From: an uncultured bacterium
Lineage (GTDB): Bacteria > Bacillota > Clostridia > Oscillospirales > Acutalibacteraceae
Direction of reading: 5' to 3'
Assembly (NCBI GenBank): GCA_905215055.1
Contig: CAJMOH010000037.1
Coordinates: forward strand, 1-28,478
DNA length: 28,478 nt
In this document: positions 22,282 to 28,478 of the stretch, piece after piece
Layout of the letters: each line of letters begins with the position of its first letter
How positions within the stretch are numbered: position 1 is the stretch's first letter
The notes under the pieces: model-generated
Database searches by the model: none
What the model was told of the DNA's origin: nothing
Seen by the model: only the letters and a program-made list of their open reading frames with translations
Translations under genes and position numbers: made by a program

Positions 22282-24659
22282 ATTTTCTCCCTGTCTCCGA
22301 GAGGCGTCAGGGTGTAAACCCGCCCCCGCTCCACGGGGAAGGAGAACCCGCAGCTGGTCATTTGGATGGAAACCGGCTCCCCATCCCTCTTCACAGAGAG
22401 GGGCTGGCCCTGAATTTCCAGGCAGCCGTCCTGGCTGGGGGTAATCCGGGCAGTTTCCAGCCGGCCCTTGTCCCATTCCATATCTACCGTGCAGCCGCCC
22501 CTGGCCCGCAGGCCCTGGACCTTGCCCGCTTTCCAGGCGGGAGGCAGCGCCGGAAGCAGCTGCAGCACGCCGGTATGGCTTTGCAGCAGGGTTTCGGCAA
22601 TGCCGGCAGCGGCGCCCAGGTTGCCGTCAATTTGGAATACCGATCCCGCGTTGAACAGGTTCCGGTTGGTGGAATGGCCGATCATCCGGCGAATATTCCG
22701 CCCGGCCATTTCCCCGTCCAGCAGGCGGGCGTACTGGCAAATGAACCAGGCCAGGGGCCAGCCGCCCCTGCCGGCGCCGTTGTCGCTTCGCAGTTGCAGG
22801 GAACGGCGCACCGCCTTCCACAGCTGGGGGGTGTCTCTCCAGTTGATCTCATCCCCGGGATAGGCCCCCCACAGGTGGGAGATGTGTCCCATGCCGGGAG
22901 TCAGCTCGGGAACCTCCTCCCGCCACTCCAGCAGCTGGCCCTTGGAGCCGATTTTGTTTTCCGGCAGCCGGTCTCGGGCCTTTTGAAACTCCTTGGTCAG
23001 AGGATCGTCGGTGATGCCCAGAATTCCGGCGCTTTCCACGCAGGCCCCAAACAGGGCGCGGAGAATCTGGTTGTCCATGGTGGGGCCGGCGCAGATGGGG
23101 GTGTCGAACCCGTCGGGGCAGATGTAGCGGTTTTCCGGCGAAAGGGAGGGACAGGTTACCAGCTCGCCCCGGTCCTCTACCAGAAAGTCCAGGAAGAACA
23201 GGGCAAATTCCCGCAGGGTGGGATACCATTCCCGCAAAAAGTCCTTGTCCAACGTAAAGCGGTAATGCTCCCAAAGGTGCAGCGCCAGCCAAGCCCCGCC
23301 GGTGGGCCAGGAGGTGGACGCCATATAACAGTCCTGGGGAGCGCAGTCGCCGTAATAGTCGGTGTTGTGGTGGCACATGGTCCCCCGGCAGCCATACATA
23401 ATCCGGGCGGTATCCCGGCCACGGTCCCGCACCCGGGCAATTAAATCAAACAGGGACTGGTGCTGGTCCGAAAGGTTTCCCACCTCCGCCAGCCAGTAGT
23501 TCATCTGGGTGTTGATGTTGATGGTGTACTTGCTGTCCCAGCAGGGAAGGAACTCCTGGTTCCAGATGCCTTGCAGGTTCAGGGCCGTGGAGTTTTCCCG
23601 CCCGCCGGAAAGAATCAGATACCGTCCAAAGGTGAAATAGAGGGCGTCCAGATTGGGGTCCTCTCCGCCCTGGCGGTAACGCTCCAGCCGCTGGTCCAGG
23701 GGCGCCTGGGGCGCCTGGCCCAAATCCAGGGTGCAGCGCTCCATTCGGGGGGCAAAGTCCGCCACATGCTCTTCCAGCAAGGCGGAAAAGCCCCGGCTCT
23801 CCGCCTGGTCCAGCAGGTCCAGAGCCGCCCCCTGGGGGTCCTTTTCCCGGTTGGAGGTGGCGGCCGCCACATAGACGCAGACCTCTGTGGCGTTGTGAAT
23901 TTCCAGCTGGCTGTAAGGATTTTCCAGCTGCCCGTCGGTGACAACCCGCACGGCGCCGGCAAACTCCAGCGTGGAGGCATGGCCGGCGATCAGCAGGGTA
24001 GAGGCGTTTAGGGTGTGGTTTTGGTCCAGCAGCATGCCTGCCCAGCCGCCGCCCCGCTGAAACTTTCCCGGACGCCGGTTATCGGGCCGCTTTTCGTCAG
24101 AGATCCGGCACCGGTCCATCTGCAGGTTCAGGTGGATGGTTCCCGGCTGGTCCGCGGCAATGCGGATGCACAGCACCTGGGCCGGATAGCTGGCGAACAT
24201 CTGCCGGGTGTAGCCCACGCCGTTTTGCCGGTGGGTCAGGGTGTAAATCCCCGTCATCAGGTCCAGGCTGGCGTGATAGTCCTGGGCGCTGTCGCTGTTG
24301 GGAATCCAGCTCTGCACAAAGGGGGTGTGCTGGTTCAGGGCAATGTCCAGCTCTCCCAGGGATTCGTAATGGCGCATGGTGTTGGGCGCGCCGATCATGT
24401 ACTGGGCAATCAGGTCCTCGGCCTCCTGCAGCTTGCCGGAAAGCACCTTTTCCTGAATGAGCGGGAGCTTTTCCAGGGTGGCCCGGTTGTTCCGGTTCAC
24501 AAAGCCGCCGTACCACAGGCTGTCCTCGTTGAGCTGGACCCGCTCGATGTCCGTGTGGCCGTACACCATGGCTCCCAGCCGGCCGTTTCCCAGAGGGACG
24601 GCGTCGTTCCAAACCTGGGCGGGAGCGTCGTATTCCATAGTCCATTTGTTCTGCTTCAT
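22278..24659 (-). CDS. Glycoside hydrolase family 95 (alpha-L-fucosidase type)
   Basis: A 793-residue enzyme. GH95 members mostly remove alpha-1,2-linked L-fucose from galactose by inversion; some act on L-galactose or D-galactose. The N-terminal beta domain starts WTMEYDAPAQVWNDAVPLGNG and continues QLNEDSLWYGG, both family marks. The (alpha/alpha)6 catalytic domain has GIWNQEFLPCW and NINTQMNYW with Asn381 and Asn383, the general acid Glu509 in SPENRY, and Asp678 in QIDGNLGAAAGIAE, matching the catalytic set defined in the Bifidobacterium fucosidase AfcA. There is no signal peptide, so it works in the cytoplasm on imported oligosaccharides. The ribosome site AAGGAGG precedes the ATG at 24659, 28 bp after the GH3 gene, in one operon. 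Likely substrates are fucosylated host glycans or xyloglucan fragments. Confidence 0.93.
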   Translation of the reverse strand: MKQNKWTMEYDAPAQVWNDAVPLGNGRLGAMVYGHTDIERVQLNEDSLWYGGFVNRNNRATLEKLPLIQEKVLSGKLQEAEDLIAQYMIGAPNTMRHYESLGELDIALNQHTPFVQSWIPNSDSAQDYHASLDLMTGIYTLTHRQNGVGYTRQMFASYPAQVLCIRIAADQPGTIHLNLQMDRCRISDEKRPDNRRPGKFQRGGGWAGMLLDQNHTLNASTLLIAGHASTLEFAGAVRVVTDGQLENPYSQLEIHNATEVCVYVAAATSNREKDPQGAALDLLDQAESRGFSALLEEHVADFAPRMERCTLDLGQAPQAPLDQRLERYRQGGEDPNLDALYFTFGRYLILSGGRENSTALNLQGIWNQEFLPCWDSKYTININTQMNYWLAEVGNLSDQHQSLFDLIARVRDRGRDTARIMYGCRGTMCHHNTDYYGDCAPQDCYMASTSWPTGGAWLALHLWEHYRFTLDKDFLREWYPTLREFALFFLDFLVEDRGELVTCPSLSPENRYICPDGFDTPICAGPTMDNQILRALFGACVESAGILGITDDPLTKEFQKARDRLPENKIGSKGQLLEWREEVPELTPGMGHISHLWGAYPGDEINWRDTPQLWKAVRRSLQLRSDNGAGRGGWPLAWFICQYARLLDGEMAGRNIRRMIGHSTNRNLFNAGSVFQIDGNLGAAAGIAETLLQSHTGVLQLLPALPPAWKAGKVQGLRARGGCTVDMEWDKGRLETARITPSQDGCLEIQGQPLSVKRDGEPVSIQMTSCGFSFPVERGRVYTLTPLGDREKI

Positions 24660-24687
24660 ACAATCCTCCTTAGTCTGGGGTGCTTTT

Positions 24688-26685
24688 TTACGTCTGGGAG
24701 AGCTCCGTCCCGCGGACGCCGTCCACCAGAGCGGTCAGGTTCCGTCCGGGGTGGAACAGCGCCAGAATCTCCGGACACAGGTCCACCTGGAAGGGCGCGG
24801 CCTGGCCGGGGTCCAGCTCCAGCCGGGTAAACCCGGCCAGGCGGCAGTTGACGGAGGAATCCTCCGGGTCCTTTACAAACACGGGAATGACATGGCCTCC
24901 CGCCATGGAGCCGGTGTTGCGCAGCACGCCCTTGACAGAGACCCCGTCAAAGGAAAGGTCCTCCAGGGCAAACTGGGTGTAGGAAAGTCCGTGGGCAAAG
25001 GGGTACAGCGGCTCTCCCCGGAAATATTTATAGGTGCGGTTTTCCATGGAGTAATCGGTGAAGGGAGGCAGGTCCTTGTCGCTTCGGTAGAAGGTGACGG
25101 GCAGCCGTCCGCTGGGAGACACCTTGCCAAACAGGATGTCCGCCACAGCCTTGCCGCCCTCGGCGCCGGGATAGAACACCTGGAGCACCGCGTTGCACTC
25201 CTGGTCGGCCTTGGTCAGATTGATGCAGCTGCCCGACACATTGACAAACACCGTGGGCTTGCCCAGCTGGAGAACCTCGTCCACCAGCACCTTTTGGGAA
25301 ACAGGCAGGTCCAGGGTGGCCTTGTCGCCGCTCATGTCGCCGTTGTAGGCGTCGCCCTGCTCCCCTTCCATCAGGGGGTTTAAACCCATGCACAAAATGA
25401 CCACGTCGCTTTGGCGGGCGGCGATCAGGGCCTCCCGCAAGGGATGCTCGTCCCAGCGCTTGACCTCGGCCTCGTAGATGTGGCAGCCCTTGGCATAGCG
25501 GACCTTGCCCTGGGCGGCCTCTTGAATGCCCCGCAGCAGGGTGGTGTACTGAGAGGGCGTGCCGTTGTAGTTGCCCAGCAGCACGGACAGGTCGCCGGCG
25601 TTGGGGCCGATCACCGCGATGCTCTGATCGGGCTGCAAAGGCAGGATGCCATCGTTTTTCAGCAGCACCACGCTTTCCTGTGCCATTTTGCGGCTGAGGG
25701 CCAGGTGCTGGGGACACTCCACCAGGTCGTCGGAAAGCTGGTTATAGGGGCAGTCCTGGTCGAACATGCCCAGGCGGAACCGGGCCTCAAACAGCTTTTC
25801 CACGGCGGCGGTGATGGTCTCCTCGGAGATCAGCCCCAGCACCACCGCGGTTTTCAGCCATTTGTAGGCGTCGCCGCAGTTGAGAGAGCAGCCGTTGTTC
25901 ACAGCCAGGGCCGCGCTTTTCGCCTCGTTTTGGGTGACGTGATGCTCCCGGTTGATGTCGCAGATGGCGCCGCAGTCCGAGACCACATACCCCTGGAACC
26001 CAAACTTCCCGTACAAAATGTCCTGGAGCAGCGTTTTGCTGCCGCAGGCAGGCTCGCCATTCACCCGGTTATAGGCGCCCATCACGGCGGAGGGGTCCGC
26101 GTGGTCAATGCAGTATTGAAAGGCCCACAGATAGGTTTCAAACAGGTCGCCCTCCTCCACCTTGGCGTCAAAGCCGTGGCGGAGAGCCTCGGGTCCGCTG
26201 TGAACCGCGTAATGCTTCAGGGTGGCGTCCACCTTCCGGTAAACGGGGTCGTCCCCTTGAAGGCCCTGAACAAAGGCCGTGCCCATGGCCCCAGTGAGGT
26301 AGGGGTCCTCGCCGTAGGTCTCGTGGCCCCGGCCCCAGCGGGGGTCCCGGAAGATGTTGATGTTGGGAGACCAGGCGGTGATGCCCTGATAGATCTGGGT
26401 GCCGCCGAATTTCCGGTACTGGTTGTACTTGGCCCGCATCTCGTCAGAGATGGCGGCGGCGGTTTCCTTCATGCGGGGGGTGTCAAAGGTGGCCGCCAGG
26501 CCGATGGCCTGGGGGAACACTGTGGCCGCCCCGGACCGGGCCACCCCGTGAAGGGCCTCGTTCCACCAGTTGTATTCCGGCACGCCCAGCCGTTCAATAG
26601 CGGGGGCGTCGTACTTCATCTGGGCGCATTTTTCCGCCAGTGTCATCTGAGCGACCAGGGCTTTTGCCCGTTCCATAGGAGTCAT
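24688..26685 (-). CDS. Glycoside hydrolase family 3 (beta-glucosidase/beta-xylosidase type)
   Basis: A 665-residue retaining exo-glycosidase. NWWNEALHGVARSG near residue 40 and the DPRWGRGHETYGEDP motif are typical of the beta-xylosidase/beta-glucosidase branch; KHYAVHSGPE follows in the substrate pocket. The nucleophile is Asp237 in VVSDCGAI. The second alpha/beta domain begins about residue 320 (VVLLKNDGILPL) and the protein ends in a fibronectin III-like domain (YSxENRTYKYF... to LDPGQAAPF). No signal peptide, hence cytoplasmic. The start at 26685 has GAAAGGAA upstream, and the gene lies 34 bp after the transporter. It probably removes beta-linked glucose, xylose or a similar unit from oligosaccharides before or after the GH95 step. 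Exact sugar specificity cannot be read here. Confidence 0.93.
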   Translation of the reverse strand: MTPMERAKALVAQMTLAEKCAQMKYDAPAIERLGVPEYNWWNEALHGVARSGAATVFPQAIGLAATFDTPRMKETAAAISDEMRAKYNQYRKFGGTQIYQGITAWSPNINIFRDPRWGRGHETYGEDPYLTGAMGTAFVQGLQGDDPVYRKVDATLKHYAVHSGPEALRHGFDAKVEEGDLFETYLWAFQYCIDHADPSAVMGAYNRVNGEPACGSKTLLQDILYGKFGFQGYVVSDCGAICDINREHHVTQNEAKSAALAVNNGCSLNCGDAYKWLKTAVVLGLISEETITAAVEKLFEARFRLGMFDQDCPYNQLSDDLVECPQHLALSRKMAQESVVLLKNDGILPLQPDQSIAVIGPNAGDLSVLLGNYNGTPSQYTTLLRGIQEAAQGKVRYAKGCHIYEAEVKRWDEHPLREALIAARQSDVVILCMGLNPLMEGEQGDAYNGDMSGDKATLDLPVSQKVLVDEVLQLGKPTVFVNVSGSCINLTKADQECNAVLQVFYPGAEGGKAVADILFGKVSPSGRLPVTFYRSDKDLPPFTDYSMENRTYKYFRGEPLYPFAHGLSYTQFALEDLSFDGVSVKGVLRNTGSMAGGHVIPVFVKDPEDSSVNCRLAGFTRLELDPGQAAPFQVDLCPEILALFHPGRNLTALVDGVRGTELSQT

Positions 26686-26719
26686 TGTGCATGTTCCTTT
26701 CTTCTGTGTATTTTGAGTA

Positions 26720-28042
26720 TTAAGAGGCCTTGGGGCCTTTATTCCGCTTTTCGTAAACCACCAGTCTCAGCCGGGAGGCCGCTGCCGCGGCGCACAGGGC
26801 CAGCAGAATCTGAAGGCCGTAAACCGGCTGAAGGGCAAAGACAGAGCCTCCCGCCATCTGCTGTAAAAAGTGGCCCACCAGGGTGCTTACCAGAGAGACC
26901 GGCAGAAGCACCAGGCTTTTGCAGACAATGTAATAGATTTTTCTTTCCGGCTCCGCCACTTCCAGCAGGTGGGTCTGATAGCCCATGTAGCCGCTGCGGG
27001 AAAAGCCCATGAGAAACACGGCGGCGCCCATCACCGGAAAGGGAATGGAAATCCGCATGGCGGCCAGGTTCAGCAGGGGAACCAGAACGCCCAGGCTCTC
27101 CACCAGGGTAATCATCCGCTTGGAGCCAAACCGGGAGGAAATTCTGCCGGTGAGAAAGCCTCCCGCCACAACCCCCAGGGTTTGCAGCACCAGCAGGGAG
27201 GAAACCTGAGAGGTGGACAGCTTCAGAAAGTCCTGAGCGAACAGGTAGATAAAGGAGTTTATCATGATGGAGGCCTGCGAAAAACAGTTGGCCGCCAGCA
27301 TTTTGTCGTAGTCCCGGTTTTGGAAACACCGGAGCAGCTGCCGGAGATATTCCCTCGCCGGGAGCCGGGGCTGCTTTTCCGCCGCCTGCCCCTGCTCCTT
27401 CAGGGAGATGAAGCACAGCACCGAAACAGCCACCAGGACTCCAGCCAGGCCAAAGATGATGGCGTATTTTTCCCACCGGTTCAGGGCGGCGCTGTCCCGG
27501 ATTATTTTGACCAGGCTGCTGGAGGCAAAGGCGATAAACCCGGAAATGGCGAACAGCGTGCCTACCAGCTGTCCCCGGCGCCGGCCCTCTACGCAGTCGC
27601 CCAGCAGGTGGTTCCAGATGATGCCGGTCATGGACTGGAACACAAAGTAGACCAGGATGATGGCGAAGAATCCTGCTACAATCCAGGGGTCCGGCAGGCG
27701 CAGGATCAAAAAGAGCGGTACCAGCAGAATCGCTGTGCGGGAAATGCCGTTGAGAGTGATGGACAGCCGCTTTTTGCTGGCCGCCGCCGCGATGAACCCC
27801 CCGGACAGCAGCGGCACCAAGGCGGAAACCGCCTGATGCATGGTGGAAAGAGAGCCGATCAGCGTCAGGCTGGCGCCAAACTCCGCCAGGAACAGCGGCA
27901 CAATGGTGGAGATTCCCAGAATGTCTGTACCCAGTGTGTTGAACAGGCCCTCCAGCAGAATGCAGCGGTAATTGGTAAGCTGCTGGTTTTTGGCTTTTTT
28001 GGGGGCGGCGTCTCTTCCCGCCCGTTTATAAAATGGTTGCAT
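26720..28042 (-). CDS. MFS transporter, probable oligosaccharide/sugar importer
   Basis: A 440-residue membrane protein with about twelve helices. The start is placed at 28042 (MQPFYKRAG) because GAGAAAGGA lies upstream and the N-terminus then is a short basic cytoplasmic tail before helix 1; the longer frame from 28147 would translate the leader hairpin and promoter. Recognisable MFS features are GxLSTMHQAVSALVPLLSGGF in the first half, the cytoplasmic basic loop after helix 3 (AASKKRLS), and VVAGGFLTGRISSRFGSKRM after helix 8. The long loop around the middle is Gln/Glu-rich (KEQGQAAEKQP). It is the first gene of the leftward operon with GH3 and GH95 and probably imports their substrate or product. 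Substrate is inferred from the neighbours only. Confidence 0.85.
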   Translation of the reverse strand: MQPFYKRAGRDAAPKKAKNQQLTNYRCILLEGLFNTLGTDILGISTIVPLFLAEFGASLTLIGSLSTMHQAVSALVPLLSGGFIAAAASKKRLSITLNGISRTAILLVPLFLILRLPDPWIVAGFFAIILVYFVFQSMTGIIWNHLLGDCVEGRRRGQLVGTLFAISGFIAFASSSLVKIIRDSAALNRWEKYAIIFGLAGVLVAVSVLCFISLKEQGQAAEKQPRLPAREYLRQLLRCFQNRDYDKMLAANCFSQASIMINSFIYLFAQDFLKLSTSQVSSLLVLQTLGVVAGGFLTGRISSRFGSKRMITLVESLGVLVPLLNLAAMRISIPFPVMGAAVFLMGFSRSGYMGYQTHLLEVAEPERKIYYIVCKSLVLLPVSLVSTLVGHFLQQMAGGSVFALQPVYGLQILLALCAAAAASRLRLVVYEKRNKGPKAS

Positions 28043-28076
28043 AGCACCCGTTCCTTTCTCCAGCTGCCAAGGGCAA

Positions 28077-28095
28077 TTCCCGCCTATCGCGGGAA
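28077..28095. promoter_or_regulatory. 7-bp hairpin in the leader of the MFS gene
   Basis: TTCCCGC (28077-28083), CTATC, GCGGGAA (28089-28095). It lies between the candidate promoter and the ribosome site of the transporter gene. It could be an operator or an mRNA hairpin; there is no T run after it in the direction of transcription. Confidence 0.4.
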
Positions 28096-28133
28096 AAAGG
28101 CCCGTTGACAGCCATGTTAAAATCCCCACCATA

Positions 28134-28163
28134 AGCATACCCGGCAAAGGAAACGGGAGGCAA
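28134..28163 (-). promoter_or_regulatory. Candidate promoter of the sugar operon
   Basis: Read leftward: TTGCCT (28163-28158), an 18-bp spacer, TATGCT (28139-28134). A moderate match, as expected for an activated promoter. The AT-rich tract upstream (28164-28260) may hold the regulator's binding sites, but no clear paired motif is recognised. Confidence 0.35.
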
Positions 28164-28292
28164 TTGTCATAAATTCATTTTAGCGACCGATTTTATTTTA
28201 TTACATTCTCACGCTTTCGGAAAAGTCTCGAAAAATTGAAAAAATCGCTTATTTTTTTGTAAAAAGTGACACCGCGGATGAATTTGCGTCAG

Positions 28293-28322
28293 TTTACAAG
28301 GGGAAAGGACCTTTGGTACACT
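28293..28322 (+). promoter_or_regulatory. Rightward promoter near the window edge
   Basis: TTTACA (28293-28298), an 18-bp spacer and TACACT (28317-28322). Start point near 28329. It points away from the sugar operon toward two hairpins and the window edge. Confidence 0.45.
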
Positions 28323-28400
28323 GGGGACAACACAGAACAAGGCCCGAGGCAAATCGGGACAGGGGAGGATTCTGGAAGTTGGATTCTAAAGATAAAAAGA

Positions 28401-28427
28401 GAGACCGCTTCTTTACGAAGCGGTCTC
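28401..28427 (-). terminator. 11-bp hairpin, probable leftward terminator
   Basis: GAGACCGCTTC (28401-28411), loop TTTAC, GAAGCGGTCTC (28417-28427). Read leftward it is followed by TCTTTTTATCTTT, a proper terminator tail; read rightward there is no T run. Confidence 0.6.
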
Positions 28428-28439
28428 AGCCTGTAGAAA

Positions 28440-28475
28440 AACCTGCTCCGGCAATTAAGCCAGAGCAGGTTTTTT
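28440..28475. terminator. Bidirectional intrinsic terminator at the right edge
   Basis: AACCTGCTC (28440-28448) pairs with GAGCAGGTT (28463-28471), extended by GGC-AATTAA-GCC inside with one mismatch. Six T follow on the plus strand and five on the minus strand, so it can end transcripts from either side. Confidence 0.8.
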
Positions 28476-28478
28476 GCT

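Larger units (their letters stand above)
28329..28475 (+). ncRNA. Possible small RNA of about 145 nt (or leader of a gene beyond the edge)
   Basis: From the candidate promoter to a strong hairpin plus T run there is no ordinary gene. The stretch contains CCCGA-GGCAAA-TCGGG (28343-28358), an AGGGGAGG ribosome-like site (28361-28368), the 11-bp hairpin GAGACCGCTTC/GAAGCGGTCTC (28401-28427) and the final terminator. A TTG at 28379 opens a short lysine-rich frame that runs off the window, so a small protein is an alternative. The hairpins could instead be tandem terminators for a leftward gene lying to the right. No known RNA family is recognised. Confidence 0.3.

Noticed and set aside
28105..28110. 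TTGACA on the plus strand as a rightward promoter
   Set aside because: No acceptable -10 box at 16-18 bp; the later TTTACA-N18-TACACT at 28293 is better.
28043..28147. N-terminal extension of the MFS transporter from 28147
   Set aside because: It would translate the candidate -10 box and leader hairpin; the start at 28042 has a good ribosome site and a normal N-terminus.
28195..28215. CcpA (cre) site upstream of the sugar operon
   Set aside because: CGAAAGCG on the minus strand matches only part of the cre consensus and lacks the flanking symmetric bases.

Overview
The window looks like chromosomal DNA of a gut-type Clostridia, most likely an Oscillospiraceae relative. The grounds are a fairly high GC content (near 60% by eye), consensus sigma-A promoters, strong AGGAGG ribosome sites, Gram-positive lipoproteins, SLH-domain surface proteins, a YesM/YesN-type two-component system and a Clostridia-type integrase. 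No rRNA, tRNA or CRISPR array was seen.

Layout. (1) 1-2856: direct repeats at the edge, then a leftward operon (DUF1015 protein, Nudix hydrolase, LprI-like lipoprotein) behind a good promoter. (2) 2955-7936: a rightward four-gene ABC export-type operon (ATPase, permease, GldG-like protein, DUF4340 protein). (3) 7943-9182: a solitary ABC substrate-binding lipoprotein with a structured leader and its own terminator. (4) 9296-10986: a tyrosine recombinase gene with intact catalytic residues but a frameshift, between two copies of a 17-bp repeat. (5) 11064-19245: two large convergent S-layer-type genes (1271 and 1215 aa) enclosed by perfect 150-bp inverted repeats; their 3' ends share a perfect 43-bp inverted repeat. 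(6) 19613-28042: a leftward carbohydrate-use cluster (MFS transporter, GH3, GH95, then histidine kinase and AraC-type regulator). (7) 28043-28478: a noncoding edge with a promoter and two strong hairpins.

The main observation is region 4-5. The 150-bp repeats cover only the untranslated leader, ribosome site and signal-peptide code of each SLH gene, so inversion would exchange the whole mature protein while keeping the expression and secretion signals. The left repeat begins in a recombinase-like core site (9-bp inverted arms around a 9-bp spacer), and a recombinase gene lies next to it. The right end has a terminator-like hairpin just outside the repeat and no good -35 box, consistent with a silent copy there. 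This resembles the S-layer gene inversion known from Lactobacillus acidophilus (slpA/slpB) and Campylobacter fetus (sap), but with SLH-anchored proteins. Inversion itself is inferred; the sequence shows one orientation only.

The sugar cluster seems to import oligosaccharides and process them in the cytoplasm: neither hydrolase has a signal peptide. The sensor-regulator pair has its own perfect consensus promoter.
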